This document shows positions 1 through 11,238 of a stretch of 64,000 nt of DNA, piece by piece (position 1 is the first letter of the stretch; every line of letters begins with the position of its first letter). Where the stretch lies: contig OU015659.1 of assembly GCA_907165275.2 (NCBI GenBank), positions 6,924,501-6,988,500 of the forward strand, written 5' to 3'. The stretch is from Zygaena filipendulae (Eukaryota > Arthropoda > Insecta > Lepidoptera > Zygaenidae). The position numbers and the translations under genes are program-made. Below the pieces are notes generated by a model that was not told the DNA's origin, did no database searches, and saw only the letters and a list, made by a program, of their open reading frames with translations.

Positions 1-32
1 ATATACATTATGCACACTTCTAGATAAACTTA

Positions 33-216
33 TTATTAGAAATGCGAATATGAGTTTGTTTGTTTGTTTGTTACGGTTTATTACTCAACCGATTATCTAG
101 AAATTTTGCATACACTTTATTAGTAGGGGCACAGAGAAGGACACAGGGTAGTTTTTATCCCGGAATTCCCGCAGAAACTCTGAAGTTAGCGTGGATGAAA
201 CCGCGCTAATTTCTAG
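33..216 (+). mobile_element. non-autonomous Helitron fragment
   Basis: It contains the family core: AAATGCGAATATGAG at the 5' side, CAACCGATTATC, TTTTGCATACAC, TTTTTATCCCGGAATTCCC and GATGAAACCGCG. The terminal hairpin is degraded. Confidence 0.55.
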
Positions 217-641
217 GTACCTATATTATGAAAAATAGCTAGTATTATTATAAAGAAGTAAAGAACCAGTTATTTTAAATACTTCACTCATAAGAAACTA
301 CAGTATCCTCCAGTATCTAATAAGTAGTAATTTTATAAAAATGTTTCACGCGGGTGTAACCGCGGGACACAGCTAGTAGAATATAAAATACTTTACAAAC
401 TCAACGTACCTACTGATGAAACTCAATAAAATATAAAATATTATTATCACAAGATGTCAAAATTTAAATTTTGAAATGGAACAACGGCAGAATGTGTTTA
501 TGTTTTTTTTTTTTCGTGTAATAACACCAAGCGGTATATAGGTTGAGTGGCTAGACCAAAGAGTATATAACCACTATGCGTACTAACGTCTGGCTCTAAT
601 CCTTTTATAGAATTACGGTTCAAATCTCGGTTTATAAGAGT

Positions 642-1185
642 ACTAGCTGTTCCCCGCTGTTTTACCCGCGGCAATTTCGGAGATCCCGCAGGAATTCCGG
701 GATACAAAGTACCCTATGCATATAGGGTACCTTCTCTGTACCCTTGACAACGTATATGCGAAATCTCATTGGATTTCACCGTTGTTAATATTGGAGTTCC
801 CGCGGGAATTCCGGGATATAAAGTACCCTATGCATATAGGGTACCTTCTCTGTACCCTTGACAACGTATATGCGAAATCTCATTGGATTTCACCGTTGTT
901 AATTTTGGAGTTCCCGCGGGAATTCCGGAATATAAAGTACCCTATGTATATAGGGTACCTTCTCTGTACCCCTGACAACGTATATGCAAAATCTCATTAG
1001 ATTTCACCGGTGTTAATTTTGGAGTTCCCGCGGGAATTCCGGCATATAAAGTAAGTACCCTATGTCCTTTTCTGTACCCCTGACAACGTGTATGCAAAAT
1101 TTCGTGATGATCGGCTGAGCCGTGAAAGCGTAACAAACAGACAGACAGAGTTACTTTCGCATTTATAATATTATTAGTATTTAGT
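642..1185 (-). mobile_element. non-autonomous Helitron with an internal 114-bp tandem array
   Basis: Read on the minus strand, the copy ends in the family's hairpin region plus CTAGT (at 642-646) and begins with the ACTAATA-type 5' end near 1180. Inside it, a 114-bp unit starting at 679, 793 and 907 is repeated three times, followed by a partial copy at 1021. Each full unit carries the inverted repeat GTACCCTAT/ATAGGGTAC around a 4-base loop (709-730, 823-844, 937-958). Confidence 0.7.
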
Positions 1186-1189
1186 AGGG

Positions 1190-2510
1190 ATTGTAATGTC
1201 AGTGTCTTTGTGGAATTATGTACTTTTTTTCTAAAGTTATCACGAATCATGCAGGTTTTGAGTTGAACTGCGATTCTATTTAGTATTGGATATTCTATGA
1301 TTGATTTTTTTTCTAAAATTACAAACATCCTAGTTGATGACGTAAATTACATAGACTGCTGAAATACATAGATGATGGTATTGTGGTCATAGTGTCGGAG
1401 ATATTATAAGATTTCAATTTTTTTATCACCAAGTAAATCCCGAAATCTTGAAATTTAGATTAGGACCTAGAGTTTTTTTTATACCCAAAATTATTTTCAG
1501 TCCCAATATTTACGCAAGTAGGTACGTGTGTAACCTGCAGGGAAAGGTTGTATTAAAAATAAGTCCAATATTTTTATTTATCCATCTTTATATTTTCTTA
1601 GATTCTAATTCTATATCCTTTAAATTTTCTTTTTTGGAATTAAAATAAATTCCAAAACAGAACGAAAAATAAATCGTTTGTAGATCTATAAATAAGTATA
1701 TATAAACAAATTTGAGAAAATTAGTTACAAAAATTGGAATCGCAATCTTAGGTTTGAACACGAGATTTTCACGATTCATTATTTACAAAAAGAGACGTAT
1801 TACACCACAGCGCCAACGAGACTCATACATAATAAGTCAAATTCAGAATCAGATTCCGCTTGTACTAATCGATTTGCAAGTGTGTGTGACTACGTTTCGG
1901 GCGGTTATTCCTAATTTTCTTGTAGTTAAAGGATAATAATGCGCGTAAGACCATATAAAAATTTTAAATGAAAGATGTATTAAACACTCATCCTGTCGCA
2001 TTTATCATCAAAATCTATCTTTTAGCTTGCGATTCTCTGTAAATTGAGAAAACACTTTTATTGCGCCGCCCACGGCCTCTATCGGCTGAGAGGCTGCATA
2101 ATATGGTGGCGCGCCACCTTAATTGCAATTACCCAACTTCCTTGTCTAGTTACTAGACGTGTATCAAATATATATATTTTTTACCTTGGCATAGCTTTTA
2201 TGTAATTAAAAATAAGTAATTGTTTTGATGTTGCCTAATTTAATCTTTTGAACCTGTCTTTGTTGTGAATTGTGATGATTTATAACATAATGTTTGGTCA
2301 AATCCTTATGATAACTGGTCGAATACGGCAATTGTTTGAACCATACAGTCCCCTAAAAGCGTAACAAATAGGGGTTTTTTTCCAAGAAAATAATCAAGCT
2401 TTTTTACTTTTTGAGTCTGGGAAAAACTTATTTTTTTACTTTAAAAGTTTCTCCTGTGTTAGTGGCGTATACCTACCTACTAGGTATTTACCTATCTTTA
2501 ATAACCTATC
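1190..2510. other. no gene recognised
   Basis: AT-rich sequence with short frames only (for instance 1448-1648 and 1712-1936) that show no domain and have composition like the surrounding DNA. I looked here for further exons of the minus-strand yellow gene and found none. Confidence 0.6.
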
Positions 2511-2512
2511 CT

Positions 2513-2641
2513 AAACTCGAAAGTTTGTATGTATGGATGTTTGTTGCCTTTTTCACGCAAAAACTACTGAATGGATTTTAATGAAACTTTTCAATAATAC
2601 CTATAGCCGTTGAATCTTCAAAACCGCGGGGAACAGCTAGT
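2513..2641 (+). mobile_element. non-autonomous Helitron, short copy
   Basis: It runs from CGAAAGTTTGTATGTATGG to the terminal AACCGCGGGGAACAGCTAGT, with most of the interior deleted. Confidence 0.55.
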
Positions 2642-2804
2642 ATAAAATAATTTCTTCAAACAAGGTGGGTTTCCATTAGCGAACAGGGCCCTTATTCACT
2701 ATGACCTAGTATTATATTTTCTGTGCTATGACTAACAACATTCCTTGCCTAACGCGCGTCCTAAAAACACCATCATAAACTCTTCAAGTACTCTCCATAT
2801 CACA

Positions 2805-3236
2805 AACTAGTTGTCTCCGGGTTTTTACCCGCGATAATTTCGACGTTCCCGCGGGACTTCCAAGATAAAATATACAAAAACCTACCTCTTGAACCACTCT
2901 ATCTAATGATGAAAACCACATAAAAATCAGTTCAGTAGTGTTTAGTTTATTGCGAACAGACAGACAGACAGACGCGGCGAAGGACTTTGTTTTATAATAG
3001 GTACTAGCTGTCCCTCGCGATTTCATCCGCGGTAATTTCGGAGTTCCCGCGGAGGTTGCGGGAAAAAAGTACTCTATGTCCTTCAGTTCCCGAGGGAATT
3101 CCGGGATAAAAACTATCCTATCTTTTAAGTTGGACCATATTATAAACGGTTGCAAAATTTTATCAAAATCCGTTCAGTAGTTTCGGAGTCCATCGCGGAC
3201 AAACAACGTGACACGTGATTTATATATATTAGATGT
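2805..3236 (-). mobile_element. two adjacent minus-strand non-autonomous Helitron copies
   Basis: The first copy occupies about 2805-2998; the second starts at CTAGCTGTCCCTCGCG (3003) and ends near 3236. Both show the GGAGTTCCCGCGGG segment and the internal AAATCCGTTCAGTAG-type core. Confidence 0.55.
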
Positions 3237-3448
3237 AGGTAAGGATTAACGTTCTTTATGCCATAACGTTGCAAATGTTCTTATGAAGTGAAACTTCTTC
3301 GAGCCCGAGGAAAAGACAATTTTTTTGGCGCAAAAGAGATTTTTTTTTTAATCTTGGTGATTATAGTGTATAAGGGTCCAGATTGGCGTAGTTTACACCA
3401 AGTGTAGGTATGTAGCTATAGAAGCAAGGACTGATAAATAATTTATAG

Positions 3449-3800
3449 AACGTGTTATGAATTACTTAACCCAAAATCTGTTACAGCCCATTTAAAGAAA
3501 TATACAATAATATGATTATAATATAAATAATATCGAAAAAGTTTATACTTTAAAAGATTTTCAACATTAGTTTGGAGAGAACCTATCTACGAAAAAAGCG
3601 CTACGCCAGCGCCTACCAGTCAATGACCGATTCGATATTTTTGCTACGGGCGGCACCAAATATTGTATTGTAAATTATTTAGACATTGACTGATAAAAAT
3701 GAAAAAATATAACCTATATTAAAACATGTTGCGATCGATTCGGAAGTCGATTCTGAGCCAACTACTTTCTGGTTGTGAGTTAATTCACCACCAATCAAAT
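3449..3800 (-). mobile_element. diverged copy of the CAACGTG-TIR MITE
   Basis: Minus-strand relative of the elements at 8419 and 15699. It shares the AACGTGTTA terminal segment, the CGCCCGTAGC/GGCGC core, the CTAAATTATTTA block and the CGATCGATTCG stretch. It lies left of exon 3 of the minus-strand yellow gene. Confidence 0.5.
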
Positions 3801-4068
3801 TGTTCCTGATTGAGGATCAAACCTGCGACCTGGCAGGCGCATTCGCCAATTAATAAACCAACGCAGCTGTAAATATTATTAATTACTACGATGAGGATAG
3901 TAACTTTATTGATAACAGTCGCCCGAAAACGTATCCAAGGAAAACCAAAACCGAAGAAAGTAGAAGAACGAACATTTTATTTAGTTTCATCATAATAATA
4001 TACGCATTATCATGTTTCTGTAACGATGCCGATATCGGTTAAAAAATGTAGGTACAATAAATACTTAC

Positions 4069-4265
4069 ACAAAAGTCTTTCCTCTTAGAGTGTATTCAAC
4101 GGCTAGAGTTTGTAAGGTCGAAGTGGGTTCTGTCACCGACGAGAGATCGATTCGTTTGGTCACCTTCCCTAGGAGTATGTTGATCACCAACACTTTCGGT
4201 TCGCATGTACATCTAGGAGACTCAAGTGTCTCTACAATGCCGCTATCCAAAACCCATAGGTTGCC
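4069..4265 (-). CDS. yellow-family gene (minus), exon 3 with LWVLDSG motif
   Basis: The acceptor CAG at 4268-4266 is followed by 65 codons plus GT, then the donor GTAAGT at 4068-4063. The exon begins GNLWVLDSG, the central hallmark of the yellow/MRJP domain, followed by a Cys-rich loop (RCTCEPK) and the strand that should lead into the Y-[IV]-[SAT]-D motif; the split last codon (GT-) fits a Val before that motif. The next exon was not found in the window. Confidence 0.85.
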
Positions 4266-7200
4266 CTGAATCGAAAAGGATAATGATTACTCTAGTATAC
4301 CTAGCTTGTCTCAACTAAAATGACGCGCCCCTCCATCGAGTATACGCACACGCACAACCGTTAAAAATATCGATACGACTCATCACAAGAGCGCAATACT
4401 GTCGCCACACTCACACTACTAAGGAGATATTATCAATACAATATGGATCTCGCACATCTGAAACTGTTTATTAAGTAGTGGGGCGCGTCTTTTTAGTCTA
4501 GAAAAGCTATACCTACAAAGCTAAACAATCAATGTATATATAATAGGTAATAATAGGTACATCCTCATGTTTACGCCCGATCGACGATATCTGCATTTGC
4601 ATCGTTCTTATCGATTAAGCAGTAGCCCAAGAAAACGGTCAATTGAGTTTCAACAACAATGGGCATGTTGACTAATTTTTATTTTTTAGTCCGTCTTATA
4701 GATTATTAAAAAATATTGGACACGTGTTTTTTTCTTTTTTTACGTAATCAAAAAATAACGGCGATATATTGAGTTGAAATTTCGCGTGACGTCACTATTC
4801 TGACAGTTTGTATGGCGGTTTTAGCGGTTAGTGACGTCACGACCCCCTCATCCTAAACTTTAATGCGCTTTATCTCTGTATATTTTAATTTATTTTGAAA
4901 AGCAAAAAATACGTGTCTTGTTTTTTTTTATTTTCAAACTGACGGACTAATTAGAATTTTGATTTTCAAAAGTAGGCAACATCCCTATTCTGTATAATTG
5001 TTTGCAGTATTCACATCACGGAGAGATCAATTTCACCATGGATAGAGTGAATTATATAACTGTTTAATATTGCCTTAAAGAATTGATTGCATTGCTGTGG
5101 GTGGTTCGTACCCTATGGACAGAGGTACAAAGTAACATTGGGTTAATCTCTGCCTAACCTATTTGCGAGCGATGCTCTCTGACTATAAAAGGAAGTCCTT
5201 GGAAGCTTAATTTCGACGGTCACCGCATTACCTTTTACTTTTTTAAGTTTCATTTAAATGAAATATGCAACCGATGCGTGGCGTATATCTACAACCATAC
5301 ATATCTACCTACATACATACGCCATGTAGGTAACTACGGATAGTACTCTAAGCTACTGTTTCCTAGGAGAGCGGTGCCTTAATCTAGCGGCCGTAAACCT
5401 ATGGTTTCGTAGGATAGCAGTGCCCATGCAGTGCCCCTATCTAATATAACGGCTATAATGTAGCGATGGAAGACGTCACTAAAACGTTGTCTATGCAAAC
5501 CAATGGAGTATGTTTCCTATAGAACGTCGAGTCACCGTAATGCGTATAATGACCGCTAGATTACGGCACCGCTCTCCAGGGAAACCCTAGCTTTAGCGTA
5601 GAGTTGGCTAACTCTGCTCATGAAAAATACAACCTACCGTAGCACTACCGCTTCGACGAGGGCCTCTCCACAATCCACATAGTATATTCGCAAACGGAGG
5701 TATATATGGGTCTGTCTGTTACCTTTTAACGCCTCAACTACTCACTTAGCTGCTCAACCGATAATCATGAATTTTTATGTACCTACAATAAGGGGTACAG
5801 AAAAGGACATAGGGTAGGTTACCTTGATATTAATGTGTACTTAGAGGTATGAACAACTTACAAGTATAAAAAAACCATTATGTACCTACATGTATGTGGT
5901 AATTTTTAAGCTTACCTGATGCGTCCTGCATTTGTATGTAAATTTTGTTGTTCTCAATGATGCAACAGCTTAAAGTAACTAGTGTCGGAGTGAAGTTACA
6001 CTTTGGTACCATGAGGTCAAACTTACATCTATGGTTATTTTAAATTCCCACTCTACTTGAGTTAACAATCAAGTTTTCACTTATATGTGTTAACTTCCGA
6101 GTTCCCGCGGAAATTCTAAGATGAAAGTACCCTATGTCCTTTTCTGTATCCCGACTGCGTATACGCAAAATTCGATACTGACGATTGGTTAAGTAGTTAA
6201 GGCGTGAAAAGGTAACAGACACATTAAGGATAGAAATGGACTTATGTAGGTATACGTACTTACTTAATTGGGCATAGCATTCCGTAACTTTTATAAATAT
6301 CTAGCTGTGCCCCGCGGTTTCACCCGCGTGAGTTTTGGAATTTCCCCAGGAACTCCAAAGTGGCCTAATTTACTTCTTATAATATCAGCTAATTAGCAGT
6401 GAAAGTTCCGTCAAAATTGGTCCAACCGTTTTGGAGATTCACCCGCGTGAATTTCGGAACTCCCGCAGGATCTCTTTATATCAGGAACCTTTGCGGACGC
6501 AGGCCGAACAACCCGCCAAAGTTTCATCATAATCGGACCAATGGTTTCGAAACGCATAGAGGACAGACATACAAACATACATTTTTATTTGTAAAGATGT
6601 CTAGCTAATCTAGCTGTCCTCCGCGGTTTCACCCACGACAATTTTGGAGTTTCCACGGGAATTCCGGCATAAAGTACAGCGATGATAGCTCAGTGGTTAG
6701 TGCGTTCGGATTAAATGCCGCAAGGTGTAGGTTCAAATCCTAACAATGAGCTTGAGCTGTCGGTGAAGGAAAACATCGTGAGGAAACCATAGCATGGTGG
6801 TAGGGCGCTCTCTAGTGCCCGGCTGGCTAGCTACCACCTTCAAGTTGCAAATCTGTCGTCAAGCACCTAACGGTGTGTTCCGGCAGCCCCACTTGAAAGC
6901 CAGTCATCCCTACGCACCTGCATGCCTTCTGGTGTTGCAGATGTCTATGGGCGGCGGTAATCACTTACTATCAGGTGTATCACTTGCCCGTTTGCCCCCT
7001 ATGACATAAAAAAAAAAAAAGAAAGTACCATATTATATCCGTTACTGTAGCCCTGATAACGTGTACAGAAACTTTCAAGCGGTTTCACCCGCGTTAATTT
7101 CAGAGTTCCGCAGGGAACAGCTATAGAGTATCAATATACGCATTAATAATTATTAAATTTTAAGTGTAAAAAGAGATGACATTCATAAATTTTTCTAGAT

Positions 7201-7954
7201 ATGGCGTTTAACTAACCAGATAATCCAAGTGGAAATCAATGGCATTTTGTATCCCCTCACAGTCAGCTAGCACGTGAGCGTCTGTCTCTGGATATGGCTG
7301 AAGCTCCACGCCACGGCGCCCACGCACTATGCGCCATACCGTTGCCAGCAAGCCACACCTTAATCTATACGTATAGGCAGTATAGGAAAGTATTAGTGGT
7401 ACATATAAGGCTACGTGATGTGTTGTGTTCCTTGCAGTTTATAGTTCCATGCAGAACCTGCATTTAGTAGGTACAAGATTTTAGCTCGATCCTTTTTTCC
7501 CCTTAATATTTTACCTTTGCGAATGTCTATGTCTATAGATAGTGCACTTCTTGACTTTCTTCCATGATTCGCGATTCTCCGCGAATAATCATTTCAAATG
7601 TGTTTTCTTGTTTTTGCCTCTACCTACGCCTAGGCATAAATGTAACAGCTCTACAAAAGTCACTTGCTAACTTAGATTTAACCTAAAAACTATTGTACAC
7701 AGCGTTATGGTTAGTTACATAATTTACCTGGGAGTTATAATATAAATTTCATCTTTATAAGTAGCTGCTTTTATCGCGACCACATTTTCTTTGACATGTT
7801 GATCACTGTTCGTTAAAATATTCGTCGTATGTTCACATTCTAAATGTATAGGCCCGCCGTTCCAAGCTAAATTGTTTGGTAGTGCACTCGTAACTGAGGC
7901 GTTCCTGATCAGGACAAATATGGAAAGTAATATTTGGATCTTGCGTGAATACAT
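4069..7954 (-). CDS. yellow/MRJP-family gene, 5' part only (three exons)
   Basis: Three minus-strand exons (7954-7728, 7430-7217, 4265-4069) join in phase into an open frame of 212 codons plus two bases. Residues about 1-24 form a hydrophobic signal peptide, so the product should be secreted. The family signatures appear in the expected order: an ITPR motif before the first junction, a VPLILSY stretch matching the family G-V-P-x-T-L position, LQPYPE, a DCEGIQNAID segment, and LWVLDSG at residues 150-156. Yellow proteins are six-bladed beta-propellers acting in cuticle pigmentation and other extracellular roles. The N-terminus is unlike the plus-strand yellow gene in this window and recalls the divergent yellow-g/-h type branches, but that is only a guess. 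The donor at 4068 implies further exons; none was recognised between 1 and 4060, so the gene probably runs off the left edge. Confidence 0.85.
4315..4496. mobile_element. short MITE with CTAAAATGACGCGCCCC termini
   Basis: The left end CTAAAATGACGCGCCCC and the right end GGGGCGCGTCTTTTTAG are imperfect inverted repeats of about 17 bp bounding 182 bp. No clear target duplication was seen. It sits in intron 2 of the minus-strand yellow gene, 50 bp from the acceptor of exon 3. Confidence 0.5.
4686..4950 (+). mobile_element. MITE with TTAGTCCGTC terminal inverted repeats
   Basis: The ends TTAGTCCGTC and GACGGACTAA bound 265 bp with subterminal TTGGACACGTGT and ACGTGTCTTG and internal TGACGTCAC palindromes. 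Relatives occur at 10650-10898, 45908-46106 and as an end fragment at 58881. Confidence 0.65.
5351..5596. mobile_element. fold-back MITE with ~43-bp inverted arms
   Basis: The left arm (GGAGAGCGGTGCC, then TAATCTAGCGG) and the right arm (CCGCTAGATTA, then GGCACCGCTCTCC) are imperfect reverse complements over about 43 bp, separated by ~160 bp. It is non-coding and lies in intron 2 of the minus-strand yellow gene. Confidence 0.55.
6044..6602 (-). mobile_element. two non-autonomous Helitron copies
   Basis: One spans about 6044-6244; the second begins CTAGCTGTGCCCCGCGG near 6301 and has a duplicated terminal region (GGAGATTCACCCGCGTGA at ~6431), the second subfamily form seen also at 30010 and 61503. 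Confidence 0.55.
6604..7130 (-). mobile_element. non-autonomous Helitron split by a SINE
   Basis: The copy starts CTAGCTGTCCTCCGCGG and is interrupted at 6678 by a SINE. Its sequence resumes at 7029 (ATATTATATCC, then CTGATAACGTGTA). Confidence 0.6.
6678..7021 (+). mobile_element. full-length tRNA-derived SINE with 7-bp target duplication
   Basis: The tRNA-like head has box A TAGCTCAGTGGT (6686-6697) and box B GGTTCAAATCC (6730-6740). The body ends GCCCCCTATGACAT followed by poly(A). AAAGTAC flanks it on both sides (6671-6677, 7022-7028). It sits inside a Helitron within intron 2 of the minus-strand yellow gene. Truncated relatives are near 27634-28080 and 48485. Confidence 0.85.
7217..7430 (-). 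CDS. yellow-family gene (minus), exon 2
   Basis: This 214-base exon has no ATG in frame and would be missed by a start-based ORF search. It follows the acceptor TGCAAG at 7436-7431, supplies one base to complete the Arg codon, then encodes 71 residues up to the donor GTTAGT at 7216-7211 in phase 0. It carries an N-T-T glycosylation sequon at the start, the motif RGVELQPYPE, and the ADCEGIQNAIDFHLDYL segment that leads into the LWVLD motif of the next exon. Both junction phases match the flanking exons exactly, which is the main support. Confidence 0.85.
7728..7954 (-). CDS. yellow-family gene (minus), exon 1: signal peptide and N-terminus
   Basis: The ATG at 7954-7952 starts a frame of 75 codons ending AG, followed by a GTAAAT donor, so the junction falls inside an Arg codon of the ITPR motif. 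The first ~24 residues are hydrophobic and end near S-A-L-P, consistent with a signal peptidase site. Residues 28-75 hold the N-terminal strand with one Cys pair region (L-E-C-E). The ATG is preceded by an A-rich context. No TATA box was identified, and a non-coding upstream exon cannot be excluded. Confidence 0.85.
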
Positions 7955-8418
7955 TTTTTATGAACCTCTGTTTCATTGCGCTATACAATAAATATTACAC
8001 TGAATTGAGAAGTGCTCAGTTGTTGCATACATACATTGTAGGTACCTACTTGGACTTTATGAAACTCAGCAAGAGGCTAAAGCATTGTCAAATTATGCTA
8101 TTCAAGAATTATAATGAACAGGTAATTTGTATGTACTTGTGCAACGTTGGTGCATACCTACTTACATAAAGACATTGAATTCATAAAATAATGTTTCTTG
8201 ATAATACGAAATATTAAGTAATTTATGTATTCACAGTTAATGTAATATTTAGATAACTAGACAACCCACGCTGATTATTGTATACCGAGTAAATATTATA
8301 TTAATTAACTGCGTATAGTACCTACCTACCTAGTTTTACTCTGTTGCTGAATAGATATTTAATTTTAATTACTTAACGACAAAGTTATAGACAAAGGTAA
8401 CAAATGATTACGATTATA

Positions 8419-8764
8419 CAACGTGTTAATGAATTAACTGGAAACTAGAAAGTAGTTTGCTCAGAATCAACTAGCGAATCGATCGCACTATGTTTTAATA
8501 TAGGTAATATTTTTTCATTTTTATTAGCCCATGTCTAAATTATTTATAATACAGTATTAGGCGCGTACGCCGCCCGCAGAAAAAAAATTCGAACCAGTAG
8601 GCGCGGGCGTAACGCTTCGAATTTCGTAGATAGTTCACCTCCAAACCAATGTTGAATCACTTTTAATGTATACATTTTTTCGACATAAAATATATTTTCA
8701 TCATATTATTGTATATTTTTTAAATGGGGTGTATCAGGTTTTCATTTAATTCATTAACACGTTG
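8419..8764 (+). mobile_element. MITE with CAACGTGTTAATGAATTAA terminal repeats (copy 1)
   Basis: The ends CAACGTGTTAATGAATTAA and TTTAATTCATTAACACGTTG are inverted repeats; TATA flanks both sides (8415-8418, 8765-8768). It is 346 bp and non-coding, with a GC-rich centre around 8560-8620. Confidence 0.8.
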
Positions 8765-8868
8765 TATAGCATGGTTTCGGTTTTAATACTGATTTTCCGA
8801 AGCTCAGAAAATGATAGACACAATCGTGACGAATACCGTGACGTGACGAATATGTATACGTAGGTACT

Positions 8869-9074
8869 TAACGGCCGCGGCCGCACTCAGTCGTTTTAAT
8901 GATTATTTAATTTTAAGTAAAGATTTTAAAACAAAAACTGCCGCACTGAGACGTTCATTAAATTAAGGTTAATTGGTATTTAACTAAATTTAACTTAATT
9001 AGCTGAATTCCAATTAACATTTATATACAAAATTAAGTAAGTAATCATTAAAAGGACTCTGACTGCAGCCGTTA
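8869..9074. mobile_element. MITE with TAACGGC...GCCGTTA ends
   Basis: Member of the fold-back family found at 12782, 21913 and 37227. It shows the terminal CCGCACTCAG motif, internal AACTGCCGCACTGAGA and the AATGATTATTTAATTTTAAG arm. Confidence 0.65.
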
Positions 9075-9356
9075 GTAGGATAGGCAGATTTATTTGAATC
9101 GCTTCCTCGACCTATAAATTCACAAGTTCCTTTTTCTTTATGTAAATGCAAAGTTATTGAAACTTTTTAAATAATATTCTCTTTATTTACTCTCTATTTC
9201 TCTTGATTTTCTAACATAAAAACATTCTCTTTAATTTTTATACTCTCTTTATTTTATTTTTTTGATTTTTTTTAACATTTTTATTACTGTCCACAAGGTT
9301 TCCTACTCAGTCATGATAATATTAATTGGAATAAAATAATACATATAATCGACATC

Positions 9357-9576
9357 TACTTCACAACACAATGATCTACTTGATCCCACAGTATAAGCTA
9401 AGCTTGCATGTGTCGTGGAAACCAAGCACACGTTGTGGATACTACTATACCTACATATATAAACACGCCCAGCCTGGGAAGTGGAACCCTGTGTTCACCA
9501 CACAAAGTTCAACCCTACCGGAAATCGAACCGGGAACCTCTTGATTACCATGGTGAACTACTGCGCCTATCGGGTC
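9357..9576 (-). mobile_element. tRNA-derived SINE (GACCCGAT-head family), copy 1
   Basis: On the minus strand the head begins GACCCGATAGGCGCAGTAGT (box A-like) with box B GGTTCGATTTCC, followed by the body CACACAGGGTTCCA-like sequence. A second copy lies at 48969-49215. It is not a functional tRNA: the stems do not form. Confidence 0.65.
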
Positions 9577-10649
9577 ATATAATATAGTGTTTAATATTGG
9601 TACCAAATAAACTTTCTTTCTTTCTTCTTTTTATGGACTTTCGCATATTATGCATTTAGCTAGTTTCAAGTAAAATTAATTAGGTCAATTATTAAAATGT
9701 TGTACGGTTTGAAATTGCAAGCCACGGTTCAAGAACTTTGGAGGAAACTGAAGAAATCAGGTCGAAATGTCATATTATCTTCTTGAGCTGTCTTGAGCAC
9801 ATAAAAAACCGTCACTGTGAAAATTATTGTCCAATACAGCACCTTATAACACAGCAAAATTAATTTTTAACCATTTTTTATCTTTATTCCCGCCAAAAAC
9901 CTCTCCAAATAAACTTCTATTCTATTTTATATAGTATAGGTAGGTATATTAATAAGCAGCCGGAGTTGGTTGGTGACAGATAGCAACTTAGTTACTTACA
10001 TTCATTCTTACATTACTATTTCTTTGGATTATTGTAACCGAGAGCATAATTTGGCAGTTGTAGGTAAGTACCTATTGGTTTTTATAGCATTCAAACACCG
10101 TTTTGCTCTGATTGCTTTATTGGGAACATAAGCCAATTCTTCCAACTAAAGGTTGGGTTCCCGTTTCCTGTCGGCACGTACTTATGTACTTATATTACAA
10201 TCACCGATACATTTATTTAGGTTGCTTATAGGACAAAAACTAGCAATTGTTCATCTTAGATGGGAAATCTAGGCAGATAATTAAAAAAGTTATTTACTCA
10301 GGCATAATTGCACTATACATAGATAAACATTTAGTAATATTTGATATACTACACTATATCGTCACGCAATTTCTAATAGGTTAATTAGGAGTGATTGGGT
10401 GTTGTCAAAGTTGAAAAAAATACCTAGGTTCTGCAATTTTTTAGCTATGTATATATCCTATGTGTGGAAACTTTAAGGTGTACGAAACTTTTTATATTAT
10501 GTTATACTTTTAATAAACTTAGGTTGTACAATTTGTTTCCAAAATAAATAAATAAAAAATAAATATTGTCTTTTTATATGTTTTATGTTCTATGTTAGAC
10601 TAAACAGTTGCGAATAGGCTATTTGACTGATTTTTTTTCTAAATTATAT

Positions 10650-10898
10650 TTAGTCCGTCAGTTAGATAATAAAATAAAATAATACACACGCATATTTTGC
10701 TTTTTCAGATTAATGGAAATATACTTAGACAAAGCGTATTAAAGTTTGGGAGTGGAGGCTCTTAAAGTCATGTGCAGGTAAAACCTGCTTGTGACGTTAC
10801 GCGAAATTTCGACTCAACATATATCTCCGTTATTTTTTGCTAACGTAAAAAAAGAAAATATACGTGTCTAATATTTTTAATGAATATGACAGCATAAT
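10650..10898 (-). mobile_element. MITE of the TTAGTCCGTC family, diverged
   Basis: The left end TTAGTCCGTCAGTTAGATAA is followed by the shared interior in reverse: CAAAGCGTATTAAAGTTTGG, GTGACGTTACGCGAAATTTC and TACGTGTCTAATATTTTTAA. The right terminus is decayed. Confidence 0.55.
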
Positions 10899-11238
10899 GA
10901 TTATTATTTTTGTAGTTTTTGCGTGATACAGTCAGTCAAACAGAATTTCATGTTGGTTTCTAAATTTTCTTGTAAATACCTATCCTTTGTGTTTTATTTT
11001 TTTATATGCATAGAGAAAAGCAAAAGGTACTATATGAAATCACATAAAAGAAAAAAAAGGGTTTTTTCCTTCCTGTCCACCGATTGTATGTTTAGAAGAG
11101 ATTAGGTACCACTGATAAAGTACCTTTTTAATCCTACATAATTATTAAAGAGGAGACCACACCTTTGAACGTACAGATAAATAGTACTTACCTACTATAT
11201 ATTTGTAAATTTGTAAACAACTTTTTAGGTTTAACATG

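Noticed and set aside
716..1000. Open frame encoding a repeated MHIGYLLCTLDNVYAKSHW unit
   Set aside because: The 114-bp DNA unit is a multiple of three, so the frame stays open through the tandem array of a Helitron; no protein-coding signal.
9480..9576. tRNA-like sequence with box A and box B on the minus strand
   Set aside because: No proper acceptor or anticodon stems and the same head plus body occurs at 49080-49215, so it is a SINE.
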